The notes under the pieces: generated by a model
The model's input: the letters and a program-made list of their open reading frames with translations, nothing else
What the model was told of the DNA's origin: nothing
Database searches by the model: none
In this document: one piece after another, positions 17,875-26,341 of the stretch
How the letters are laid out: every line of letters begins with the position of its first letter
Numbering within the stretch: the stretch's first letter is position 1
Made by a program: the position numbers and the translations under genes
Assembly: GCA_012955965.1 (NCBI GenBank)
Contig: JABBZI010000002.1
Span: 186,001-250,000, forward strand
DNA from: Clostridioides difficile
GTDB lineage: Bacteria; Bacillota; Clostridia; Peptostreptococcales; Peptostreptococcaceae
Length of the DNA: 64,000 bases
Direction: 5' to 3'

Positions 17875-18333
17875 TTATTCTTCTGAGTCGCTTATTCCAT
17901 TACACTCATCACATAGTCCATAAAATTTGACATCATGATCAAGTATTTTAAATTTGTACAATGATTGTATCTCTTTTTCTATATTGTCTAAAAGGTCTTC
18001 TTTAACTTCCATTATTTTTCCACAATTTTTACAAATAAGATGATGATGATTATGACAGTCTTCTTTATGTAGACTAATCTCATATCTTATACATCCATCG
18101 TCTAAGTTTAGTTTTGATATTAATCCTATTTCATCCAACAACTGCATTGTTCTATATACAGTAGCTAAACCTATTTCAGGACAGTCAACCCTAACCAAAT
18201 CATAGATTTCTTCACTACTTAGATGTGAATGGTCATGTTTAAGCAATATTTCAACTATTGCTCTTCTTTGTGGCGTAATCTTAAAACCAGTTTCTTTTAA
18301 CTTGTCTTTTAATAAATCCATTGTGTTTGCCAT
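17875..18333 (-). CDS. fur: Fur-family metal-dependent repressor
   Basis: Iron-type Fur family regulator of 152 residues. The winged helix includes ITPQRRAIVEILL (residues 19-31) and the recognition helix IGLATVYRTMQLLDEIGLI. The dimerisation domain has the HNHHHLICKNCG motif (histidines 96-98; Cys101 and Cys104) and a second pair CDEC (Cys141, Cys144), forming a structural zinc site. This arrangement fits Fur better than Zur or PerR, although paralogues cannot be separated fully by eye. The promoter just upstream overlaps repeated Fur-box-like half sites, suggesting self-repression. Confidence 0.88.
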   Translation of the reverse strand: MANTMDLLKDKLKETGFKITPQRRAIVEILLKHDHSHLSSEEIYDLVRVDCPEIGLATVYRTMQLLDEIGLISKLNLDDGCIRYEISLHKEDCHNHHHLICKNCGKIMEVKEDLLDNIEKEIQSLYKFKILDHDVKFYGLCDECNGISDSEE

Positions 18334-18354
18334 AACATCACCCTTACTATTTTC

Positions 18355-18407
18355 AATTGATAATCTTTATTAAATAATATTGTAATTGATAATTCATTTT
18401 TTGTCAA
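18355..18407 (-). promoter_or_regulatory. fur promoter with overlapping Fur-box-like repeats
   Basis: On the minus strand TTGACA (18402-18407) and TACAAT (18379-18384) are separated by 17 bp. The sequence ATTATCAATT occurs twice in direct orientation, at 18384-18393 (abutting the -10) and 18355-18364 (downstream), 29 bp apart. It resembles a half of the Fur consensus GATAATGATAATCATTATC. Confidence 0.6.
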
Positions 18408-18616
18408 GACATTTGAAAAAATTTAATTTATTCTCACAATATAAATATATACCCATAAAAGATATATTATTCACCAAAATCTATAAATTTTTTAATATTT
18501 TTAATAAAAAATAAAAAAACAGATATATACTATAAATGCTTTTTATAATTAATACGTCTTAATTAAAGCAAAAATAATAAATACCTGAATTTTTATATAC
18601 AAACTTAATTCTTTAT

Positions 18617-18904
18617 CTAGTTAAGTCCATTTGAATCATCTTCGTCGTAATTCAAACCTTCTTCTTCCATTATAGCTGTATATACAGCTACAACAGTTTC
18701 ATACTCTTCATCACTTTCTAAAGGTATTAAGATTTCACCTTCTTCATCCTCATCGATTCTAAAGATTAAAGCTTCTTCAGCCTCTTCATCATCTAAAGGC
18801 ATTAATATTGCATACTCTTTTCCTTCTGCTTCTAATGTTAATATTATTTCAAATTGGCTTTCAACGCCATTTTCGTCTATTAAATTTATTATATTTTCTT
18901 CCAT
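18617..18904 (-). CDS. DUF1292 family protein (YrzB-like)
   Basis: A small, very acidic protein of 95 residues. The family pattern is visible: NIINLIDENGVESQFEIILTLE, then EYAILMPLDDEEAEEALIFRI and the GEILIPLESDEEYETVVAVY end. The longest frame starts 18 codons earlier, but GAGGTG is placed 9 nt before the ATG at 18904. The order alaS, ireB, ruvX, DUF1292 gene is widely conserved in Firmicutes (alaS-yrzL-yrrK-yrzB in Bacillus). Function is unknown. Confidence 0.88.
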   Translation of the reverse strand: MEENIINLIDENGVESQFEIILTLEAEGKEYAILMPLDDEEAEEALIFRIDEDEEGEILIPLESDEEYETVVAVYTAIMEEEGLNYDEDDSNGLN

Positions 18905-18981
18905 AATGTCATTCACCTCAAATTTATTTTTATTTTTATTATTTATATTATATATCATAAGTATTCAATTTTATAGCTCTT

Positions 18982-19407
18982 TTATGAATTTATTTTAAAA
19001 TCTAAATATCCTTGTAAAATTATTACTGCTGCTAACATATCTATAACCTTTTTTCTCTTTTGTCTACTTACATCTGCCTCTAATAAAGACCTCTCTGCTG
19101 CTACTGTAGAAAGTCTCTCATCCCAAAAATCTACATCAAGACCTGTTTCTTCTTTTAATAACTCACAAAACTTGATTACTTTTTCTCCTTGTGGACCTAA
19201 AGTTCCATTCATATTTTTTGGCAATCCTGATACAATTTTATTTACTTGTTTTTCTTTTATTAATGCTTTTATTTCTTCAATATCTTTTTTCTTGCCAACT
19301 CTTCTTATTGTTTTTACACCTTGTGCAGTTAATCCCATTAAATCACTCACAGCAACTCCAATAGTTTTATCACCAACATCAAGCCCCATTATTCTTCCGT
19401 CTAACAT
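18982..19407 (-). CDS. ruvX: Holliday junction resolvase RuvX / YqgF family pre-16S rRNA nuclease
   Basis: RNase H-fold nuclease of 141 residues. [19 protein letters not shown] at the N terminus carries the first catalytic aspartate, [13 protein letters not shown] lies in the middle, and [13 protein letters not shown] and [14 protein letters not shown] carry the others. In E. coli YqgF trims the 5' end of 16S rRNA, and a role in recombination has been proposed. GGAGGAATT precedes the ATG. It lies in the conserved alaS-ireB-ruvX-DUF1292 string, but here a 2.2-kb membrane protein gene stands between ireB and ruvX. Confidence 0.92.
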   Translation of the reverse strand: MLDGRIMGLDVGDKTIGVAVSDLMGLTAQGVKTIRRVGKKKDIEEIKALIKEKQVNKIVSGLPKNMNGTLGPQGEKVIKFCELLKEETGLDVDFWDERLSTVAAERSLLEADVSRQKRKKVIDMLAAVIILQGYLDFKINS

Positions 19408-19462
19408 AATTCCTCCTTTGTTTATTTATATTCTACAAGTTAAATACATATTATCAATCATA

Positions 19463-19526
19463 AAAATTGCAATATGATTTTTTGATGTAAGCTATTCAGT
19501 TTACATTAGTAATCATATTGCATTTT
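19463..19526 (-). terminator. Hairpin ending the 723-residue membrane protein transcript
   Basis: TGCAATATGATT pairs exactly with AATCATATTGCA across a 31-nt spacer that has a small GTAA/TTAC stem of its own. In the minus-strand RNA TTTTTAT follows. It separates this gene from ruvX. Confidence 0.65.
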
Positions 19527-19560
19527 CTATTTAAATAGTATATAAACAGTAAAAAATTCT

Positions 19561-21732
19561 TTAGTTATTTTTTTCAAATATTATCATATTTATACTTATT
19601 ATTATAAGTGGTATAAGTATATATATAGATGCTGTAGATGCTGCAACTATACCAGAATCGTTAACTAAAAGAGTAATTATACAACCAACCATAGATGCAA
19701 TAAAACCTTTAAATAAAATTGGGAAGTTGTTCATTATCTTCCTAAAGTGTCTAGATGGCTTGAATATAAGTACTGCAATTACTCCAATTCCTACAAGTAA
19801 AATATTTACCCATACACTTGTCTGTGCTAATTGCATATTCATTTGAATCTTTCTTCCAAATGTCTGTAATATCTCTCCTGGCCCATTTAGGAAAATTCTC
19901 TGTACAAACATGCCTAAATGAGATTCACTACCTGAAACTATATCTAAAGCTGCAAATGCACAAACAACAACCACAGCTGATATAGCCAGTAATATGACTT
20001 TCTTAAAATCTAATTTAATATCATATATAAGCATTATAAACAATAAATATGCTACACATTCTGATATAGCTCCACCAACATTTGCACCCATTGAAGGATA
20101 TGCACTAGTTATAAGTATTATTAATGAAAAAATTACAACAAGTAACTTAGATACCTTCTTGTAATGTAATAATACTGCTAAACCAAATATTGCACTTGCA
20201 ATAGTTACACCTTCATATTCATTTCCTACACCATAGTATCTAGCTCCAATAACAGCATCATAACTCATTATATTATTTTGCATTAAGTATGTTCCAAATA
20301 CAGAATCTATAACTATGACCAAAATAGTAAGAGCTGCGAAAAATCCCATGTGTTTTATATCATTGTCTTTAAATAATTTTCTACCCAGTAAGTATAATAT
20401 TAATGTAGTAGCAAATATCCCTAAAGATATTGAAAGTGGAGTTTTAAAATTCATCAAAGGAGCTAACATAAATGACAATGGCATTATTATACCCAATTTT
20501 ATAAACTCTTTAAGTACTTTGAATACACGCTCTTTATGTGGCATGTAATTTCTAAAGAAAACTGCAAACATTGCAATTACCCAAGAAGCAGATATCACTC
20601 CTACAAATCCATTTATAATACTTGACCTTATTGAAGATATAGATACTATTCTTTCATAAAGTGACTTAAGATAACTGGCATTGTCTTCTTTGTTTACCAA
20701 AGTGTAACTTCTACCTACCATCTCTTTATTTTTAAGGCCAAACTCATTTAGTATATCTACGCCAACATCTAGATTTGCAACAATCCCTGCTTTTCTTGTT
20801 GTTGCAGATTCCAATAGACCTTTACCTTCCCCACTAAATTTTATTATTGGAGAAAGTCTTCTTTTATTTTTATAATCTAAATCACTTGGAAAAGCACTTG
20901 ATATATAAACAGTATCATTTTCCCCAACCATGGAAAATACTTGCTCAAGATACTTATTTATATTTTTTACAATGTTTTTCTTCATTGTAGCATAAGTATT
21001 ATCATTTAGATTCAATCTATACATATCTAATCTATATGTATCTCCAAGTTCCACAAATATAGCATCACTATTATTATAAGATTTTTTAGTCTCATCCAAT
21101 AACTTATTATAGTCTGTAGACATTCCAAATGGCATTTTTGAATCTTTTTTATTAATATCATCAATATTACCTGAATCAATCCTTCCATATTGGTCCATCG
21201 CAACTAAACATAGATTTCTATTTTTAATTACTTGATTATTTTCAATAATATCAGAATTTCCAATCACAGATGTCTTTAAGCCATTTTCTGACAAAGTTTT
21301 TCCTAATGAACCTAAGTTTGCTCCATATTCTCCATACTCAAGATTTTCGTTTATGGATTTATTAATACTTAAATCATTTATTTCTTTAGCTTTTTGACCT
21401 GTTGCAATTTCAAAAACTTTAGCAGTATCTTGGTCTACTTTTTGAAAATTGATATAGTCTTCATCAGTTACACTAGCTCTTGTTCCTGCACCCATACTTG
21501 CATAAGACCTTCTATCATCAGTACCTTGATCCCCTCTTATATTCATGAGAGCTATATAACCTCTCTTTTCTAACTCGTTTTTTAAGATTGGAATATTCAT
21601 CATACTTCCAAGATTAGTCCTATTCATATCAATAAATATAACCTTGCCTTTTTTTTCAGCAAAACTATAGCTGACAGTCGATACAAAAATCATAATGACT
21701 ACTGCAAACAATGACATAATCTTTTTTCTCAT
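19561..21732 (-). CDS. Large membrane protein: signal peptide, extracellular domain and about 11 helices; function unknown
   Basis: A 723-residue protein. An N-terminal signal sequence (about 1-25) leads to an extracellular region of about 340 residues, then roughly eleven membrane helices (about 370-720). The extracellular part contains GKVIFIDMNRTNLGSM, FVELGDTYRLDMYRL, NDTVYISSAFPSDL and GIVANLDVGVDIL. This spacing of Asp and Ser/Thr residues recalls the alkaline-phosphatase/phosphoglycerate mutase superfamily, but the metal ligands cannot be confirmed by eye. The membrane half has SAYPSMGANVGGAISEC and LVNDSGIVAASTAS loops, suggesting a conserved intramembrane pocket. It starts 9 bp after the ireB stop, so it belongs to the alaS-ireB transcript. 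Envelope biosynthesis or modification is a guess. Confidence 0.75.
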   Translation of the reverse strand: MRKKIMSLFAVVIMIFVSTVSYSFAEKKGKVIFIDMNRTNLGSMMNIPILKNELEKRGYIALMNIRGDQGTDDRRSYASMGAGTRASVTDEDYINFQKVDQDTAKVFEIATGQKAKEINDLSINKSINENLEYGEYGANLGSLGKTLSENGLKTSVIGNSDIIENNQVIKNRNLCLVAMDQYGRIDSGNIDDINKKDSKMPFGMSTDYNKLLDETKKSYNNSDAIFVELGDTYRLDMYRLNLNDNTYATMKKNIVKNINKYLEQVFSMVGENDTVYISSAFPSDLDYKNKRRLSPIIKFSGEGKGLLESATTRKAGIVANLDVGVDILNEFGLKNKEMVGRSYTLVNKEDNASYLKSLYERIVSISSIRSSIINGFVGVISASWVIAMFAVFFRNYMPHKERVFKVLKEFIKLGIIMPLSFMLAPLMNFKTPLSISLGIFATTLILYLLGRKLFKDNDIKHMGFFAALTILVIVIDSVFGTYLMQNNIMSYDAVIGARYYGVGNEYEGVTIASAIFGLAVLLHYKKVSKLLVVIFSLIILITSAYPSMGANVGGAISECVAYLLFIMLIYDIKLDFKKVILLAISAVVVVCAFAALDIVSGSESHLGMFVQRIFLNGPGEILQTFGRKIQMNMQLAQTSVWVNILLVGIGVIAVLIFKPSRHFRKIMNNFPILFKGFIASMVGCIITLLVNDSGIVAASTASIYILIPLIIISINMIIFEKNN

Positions 21733-21741
21733 TTATTTGAC

Positions 21742-21999
21742 CTACTTTCTATTCAGATAGTGCGTGATTACTTCTTCAAGTATCTCATCTCTTTCAAATT
21801 TTTTAATTATAGCTCTTGCATTTTTGTGACTAGTTATATAGCTAGAATCACCAGAAAGGAGATACCCTATAATTTGATTTATAGGGTTATATCCTTTTTC
21901 AACTAGTGCTTTATATACAAAATCAATAGTGTCTCCTACACTCATTCTATCTTCTGGTATTCCTTCAAATTTCATAGTGTAGTCTAAATCTTTTTCCAA
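21742..21999 (-). CDS. ireB: IreB family regulatory phosphoprotein (UPF0297, YrzL)
   Basis: An 85-residue protein of the UPF0297/IreB family, with the conserved DRMSVGDTIDFVYKALVEKG and the NPINQIIGYLLSGDSSYITSH block. In Enterococcus faecalis IreB is a substrate of the Ser/Thr kinase IreK and affects cephalosporin resistance; that role is not shown for this organism. It follows alaS by 24 bp and has GGAGG upstream. Confidence 0.93.
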   Translation of the reverse strand: MEKDLDYTMKFEGIPEDRMSVGDTIDFVYKALVEKGYNPINQIIGYLLSGDSSYITSHKNARAIIKKFERDEILEEVITHYLNRK

Positions 22000-22023
22000 A
22001 TTAAAAACCTCCTTAAGTGAATG

Positions 22024-24663
22024 TTATTTAACTTGTGTCTTAACAACCTCACTTGCATAGCTTAAAGCTTGGTCAACCTTAGATACATCACTAGCTCCTG
22101 CTTGTGCCATATTAGGTCTTCCTCCTCCTTTTCCTCCAGCTATTTTTGCAACTTCTCTAACAATATTACCTGAATGTATTCCCTTGTCTAATACATCTTT
22201 AGTGGCAGTAACCACAAAGTTAACTTTATCATCTACTACATTTGCTAGTACCACTACACCAGAGCCAAGCTTATCTCTTAGATTATCTGCTGTCTCTCTT
22301 AGTGTATCCATATCCATACCTTCAAATTTATTAGTTATTAAATTAACTCCATTTACTTCAACTTTAGAATCAAAAATAGAATCAGCTGATTGTAAACTCA
22401 TCTTAGCTTTCATATCATGTAATTCTTTAGATAAATTTTTATTTTCTTCTAATAAAGAGCTTATTCTTTGAATTAAATTATCTTCCTTAGATTTTAATGT
22501 TACACAAACTTCAGAAATAATTCCGTCTCTTTCATTTAGATATTCATAAACAGCTTTTCCTGTTATTGCTTCTATCCTTCTTATACCTGCTGCTACCCCA
22601 CCTTCAGATAATATCTTGAACATTCCTACTTGAGAAGTATTTGTCAAGTGAGTTCCTCCACAAAGTTCTGTAGAATACTCTCCCATAGAGACTACTCTTA
22701 CCTCATCACCATATTTTTCACCAAATAGTGCTGTAGCTCCTTTTTCCTTAGCTTCCTTTATATTCATAATATCACATTTTATATCTAAAGATGATAAAAT
22801 AACATTATTTACTTTTTCTTCTATTACTTTTAATTCTTCATTTGATATAGCTTCAAAGTGAGTAATATCAAATCTAAGTCTTTCTGGTGTAACTAGAGAA
22901 CCAGCCTGATTAACATGGTCTCCCAATACTTCTTTTAATGCCTTATGAAGTAAATGTGTAGCACTGTGATTTCTTGCAGCTGCCATTCTAATTTCTCCAT
23001 CTACTAGTGTCTTCACTTTATCTCCATTGCTGATTTTTCCTGATTTTATTATACCTATATGTTTTATACTATTATTAGCTCCTTTTTTAGTATTTAGTAC
23101 TTCTACAACTAGGTTTTCATTAGTTATTAATCCACAATCTCCAACTTGTCCTCCACCCTCAGGATAGAAAGTAGTATTGTCTAGTACTATAGATACCTTA
23201 TCTCCTTCTTCTGCACTTTGAACTAATTCATCATCTTTAACTATAGCTTCAATAGTTCCTTCACCATATATTTCACTATATCCATTAAATATACTGTCAA
23301 CTGTAGATTCTAATTTTGATAGAGGGTCTTCCTTCCAACTTTCTCCATCCATATTTCCTCTAGCATTTCTAGCTCTTTCTTTTTGTTTTTCCATTTCTTC
23401 ATTAAAAGCTTCTTCATCTACAGATAAATGTTCTTCTTCTAAAATTTCTTTAGTCAAGTCTATAGGGAATCCATAAGTATCATATAATTTAAAAGCTTCT
23501 TGACCACTTAAAACAGTTTTTCCTTCATTTTTTAACACTTCTATATAAGAGTTTAATATTTCTGTTCCTTGGTCTATAGTTTCATTGAATTTTTCTTCTT
23601 CTATACCAACTACTTTTTTAATATAGCTTTCTTTTTCAACTAAAACTGGATATGCTTTATCATTTACTTTTATAACTTCATCTATTAGTTTCTGTAAAAA
23701 CAATTCTTTTACACCTAATAATTTACCATGACGAGCAGCACGTCTAAGAAGTCTTCTAAGGACATATCCTCTTCCTTCATTTGATGGAAGTACTCCATCA
23801 CTAACTAAGAATGTTACAGCTCTTATATGGTCAGTTATTATTCTTAATGATATATCATTTTTTGGATTTTCTCCATATTTTACTCCTGTTAATTTCTCAA
23901 CAGCTTCTAATATAGACTTAATTGTATCTACTTCAAAGATAGTATCAACACCTTGCATGATACATCCCATTCTTTCAAGACCCATACCTGTATCTATATT
24001 TTTACTTTCTAATAAGCTATAGTTTCCTTCTTCATCTCTATCAAATTGAGTAAATACATGGTTCCAGAATTCCAAATAGCGGTCACAATCACACCCTGGT
24101 TTACAATCTGGATTATCACATCCATACTCTTCTCCTCTATCAAAATAAATTTCTGAACAAGGACCACAAGGACCTGTACCTATTTCCCAGAAGTTATCAT
24201 CTTTACCAAGTCTAACCATTCTTTCTTCTGGAAAATTCATTTCTTTTGCCCATATATCATAAGAATCATCATCTTCCTCATATACAGTTACCCATATCTT
24301 ATCCTCTGGTATATTTAACCATTCTGTAACAAATTCCCATCCCCATTTGATTGACTCTCTTTTAAAGTAATCTCCAAATGAGAAGTTACCCATCATTTCA
24401 AAGAATGTAGCATGTCTTGCAGTTATACCTACATTTTCTATGTCTCCAGTTCTTATACATTTTTGAGATGTACACATTCTTACATTTGGAGGTACTTCTA
24501 CACCTGAAAAATAGTTTTTCAAAGGTGCCATACCTGAATTTATAAGTAATAAACTCTTATCATTGTTTGGTACTAAAGAATAACTATTTGCTACATAATG
24601 ACCTTTTGACTCAAAAAACTCTAAAAACTTACTTCTTATTTCGTTTAATCCCATCTTTTCCAT
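22024..24663 (-). CDS. alaS: Alanyl-tRNA synthetase
   Basis: Class II aminoacyl-tRNA synthetase of 879 residues that charges tRNA-Ala. The N-terminal catalytic core shows NEIRSKFLEFFESKGH (motif 1 region), NSGMAPLKNYF, CIRTGDIENVG and ARHATFFEMMGNFSFGD. The editing domain carries the zinc ligands HSATHLLH and CGGTHL, and the C-terminal C-Ala domain ends with GGGRPNMAQAGAS. AGGAGG lies before the ATG. A T-box leader upstream shows control by uncharged tRNA-Ala. ireB, the 723-residue membrane gene, ruvX and the DUF1292 gene follow. Confidence 0.97.
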   Translation of the reverse strand: MEKMGLNEIRSKFLEFFESKGHYVANSYSLVPNNDKSLLLINSGMAPLKNYFSGVEVPPNVRMCTSQKCIRTGDIENVGITARHATFFEMMGNFSFGDYFKRESIKWGWEFVTEWLNIPEDKIWVTVYEEDDDSYDIWAKEMNFPEERMVRLGKDDNFWEIGTGPCGPCSEIYFDRGEEYGCDNPDCKPGCDCDRYLEFWNHVFTQFDRDEEGNYSLLESKNIDTGMGLERMGCIMQGVDTIFEVDTIKSILEAVEKLTGVKYGENPKNDISLRIITDHIRAVTFLVSDGVLPSNEGRGYVLRRLLRRAARHGKLLGVKELFLQKLIDEVIKVNDKAYPVLVEKESYIKKVVGIEEEKFNETIDQGTEILNSYIEVLKNEGKTVLSGQEAFKLYDTYGFPIDLTKEILEEEHLSVDEEAFNEEMEKQKERARNARGNMDGESWKEDPLSKLESTVDSIFNGYSEIYGEGTIEAIVKDDELVQSAEEGDKVSIVLDNTTFYPEGGGQVGDCGLITNENLVVEVLNTKKGANNSIKHIGIIKSGKISNGDKVKTLVDGEIRMAAARNHSATHLLHKALKEVLGDHVNQAGSLVTPERLRFDITHFEAISNEELKVIEEKVNNVILSSLDIKCDIMNIKEAKEKGATALFGEKYGDEVRVVSMGEYSTELCGGTHLTNTSQVGMFKILSEGGVAAGIRRIEAITGKAVYEYLNERDGIISEVCVTLKSKEDNLIQRISSLLEENKNLSKELHDMKAKMSLQSADSIFDSKVEVNGVNLITNKFEGMDMDTLRETADNLRDKLGSGVVVLANVVDDKVNFVVTATKDVLDKGIHSGNIVREVAKIAGGKGGGRPNMAQAGASDVSKVDQALSYASEVVKTQVK

Positions 24664-24702
24664 ATTATGTTCCTCCTAATAAATTTTATTTTTTCGTTTA
24701 AA

Positions 24703-24975
24703 TAAAAAACCTCGTCCCTATAAATAAATTTATAGGGGCGAGGACAATCGCGGTACCACCCTAATTATCATAAAAACTATGATATCTTCGGAAAACCTTA
24801 GCTATAACGTAACTACCGTCAATCTCTACTTTTATCTTCTTTACATAAGATAAATTTTTCAAGATTGCTACTAAAAGGCTGCTTCAAATATTATATTCTA
24901 AGGGCTTCCAGCATTTTCCCTCTCTCTGTAAGACATCAAATATTTTACTATTCCTTATCACTGTATTTGCTTTTT
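24703..24975 (-). promoter_or_regulatory. T-box leader of alaS
   Basis: In the minus-strand RNA the T-box core AGGGTGGTACCGCG lies at 24749-24762. It is followed by a terminator hairpin, CCTCG near 24710 pairing with CGAGG near 24740, and a T-tract before the alaS start. Upstream lies the stem I apical region (AGAGAGAGGG...ATGCTGGAAG, about 24905-24927), and 3' of it TTTGAAGCAGCC (24877-24888 region), where GCA or GCC would be an alanine specifier codon. Uncharged tRNA-Ala would favour the antiterminator. The exact specifier needs folding to settle. Confidence 0.93.
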
Positions 24976-24991
24976 AATTAATATACTAATT

Positions 24992-25020
24992 ATATTACTA
25001 AATTTTACAAAATTAATCAA
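24992..25020 (-). promoter_or_regulatory. Candidate promoter of the alaS T-box transcript
   Basis: On the minus strand TTGATT (25015-25020) and TAATAT (24992-24997) are separated by 17 bp, just upstream of the T-box stem I. Confidence 0.5.
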
Positions 25021-25112
25021 TACTATATTTTCATATATAATAATTTTATTTTATAAACTTTATTCCACTTTAATATACTTTTTTATTTATTTTTTTAATT
25101 TTTTAGACGTTT

Positions 25113-26192
25113 TTATAAACTTTTCTCGATTATTCCGCCACCTACTACAATATCTCCATCATACATTACCACAGATTGACCTTTAGTAATAGCCCTTTGA
25201 GCTTCATCAAAAACTATTTTAATAGTATCTTCTCCTACTTTATGAATAGTTGCTGGTGATGGTTTTGCTGAATATCTTATTTTTGCTTGAACTCTTAATG
25301 GTTCTTCTAATTTATCTATTGATATAAAGTTAACATTTTTTGCAATAAGTTCTTTTTTGAACAATTCTTCATTGTCTCCAAGAACTATAGTATTATTTAT
25401 TGGATTTATATCTATTACAAACATTGGCTTTCCAAAAGTAATTCCAAGTCCTTTTCTTTGACCTATTGTATAATATAGTATACCCTTGTGTTTTCCAAGT
25501 ATATTTCCTTTAGTATCTACAAAAAAACCTTCTTCAATACGTTTTTTAGAATGTTTTTTTACATAATTTGCATAGTCATTATCTTTTACAAAGCAAATTT
25601 CTTGACTATCAGGCTTATTGTGAACTGCCATGCCCATTTCTTTAGCAATTTCTCTTACCCTATCTTTTTCATAATCACCTATTGGCAATAAAGTATGTTC
25701 TAGTTGTTCCTGTGTAAGATTATAAAGTGCATAAGTTTGGTCTTTTTTATCTGTAACAGATTTTTTTAGCAAATATCTTCCTGTACTTTCATCCTTTTCT
25801 ATCTTTGCATAGTGACCTGTAGCCACATAATCACAACCTATTTGTCTAGCTTTTTTATAAAAATCATCAAATTTTATATGTTTATTACAAGCTATACAAG
25901 GATTAGGAGTTTTTCCTTCTAAATATTCATCTATAAAATAATCTATTACTTTTTCTTTAAATACTTCTCTAAAATTTAGAACATAAAATGGTATACCTAT
26001 TTTATTTGCTACTCTTCTAGCATCTTCAACTGCTGATAAAGAGCAACAACCACCTTCATTTTCAACATCGTCATCATCTTGCCACAATTTCATAGTAACA
26101 CCAATGACATCATACCCTTGTTGTTTTAAAAGATATGCAGCTACAGAGCTATCCACTCCTCCACTCATACCTATCATTACTTTTTTATTCAT
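25113..26192 (-). CDS. mnmA: tRNA-specific 2-thiouridylase MnmA
   Basis: Makes the 2-thio group of s2U34 in tRNA-Lys, -Glu and -Gln, using sulfur passed on from a cysteine desulfurase. It has 359 residues from the ATG at 26192; GAGGTG is spaced for this ATG rather than for a TTG two codons earlier. The PP-loop [10 protein letters not shown] is at residues 8-17. Catalytic Cys99 lies in [11 protein letters not shown] and Cys200 in DSQEICFV. The C-terminal beta-barrel follows. In many clostridia mnmA follows iscR-iscS-iscU directly; here a cell wall protein gene stands in between. Confidence 0.95.
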   Translation of the reverse strand: MNKKVMIGMSGGVDSSVAAYLLKQQGYDVIGVTMKLWQDDDDVENEGGCCSLSAVEDARRVANKIGIPFYVLNFREVFKEKVIDYFIDEYLEGKTPNPCIACNKHIKFDDFYKKARQIGCDYVATGHYAKIEKDESTGRYLLKKSVTDKKDQTYALYNLTQEQLEHTLLPIGDYEKDRVREIAKEMGMAVHNKPDSQEICFVKDNDYANYVKKHSKKRIEEGFFVDTKGNILGKHKGILYYTIGQRKGLGITFGKPMFVIDINPINNTIVLGDNEELFKKELIAKNVNFISIDKLEEPLRVQAKIRYSAKPSPATIHKVGEDTIKIVFDEAQRAITKGQSVVMYDGDIVVGGGIIEKSL

Positions 26193-26235
26193 AAACAAAT
26201 TTCACCTCATCTTTTGCATTACTTATTATTATACC

Positions 26236-26283
26236 ATATAGAGCAAGCATTGTATTTATTTAAAATATAGCTTGCTCTATTTT
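26236..26283. terminator. Hairpin between the cell wall protein gene and mnmA
   Basis: TAGAGCAAGC pairs exactly with GCTTGCTCTA over about 22 nt of A+T-rich loop. The T-tract is better on the plus strand (ATTTTCT) than on the minus strand, so its direction is unsure. By position it would end the cell wall protein transcript. Confidence 0.45.
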
Positions 26284-26341
26284 CTAAAAAAAATAATATT
26301 ATTAAGTAATTTTAGAAGATTTAAGGTTAATCTTTTATTTA

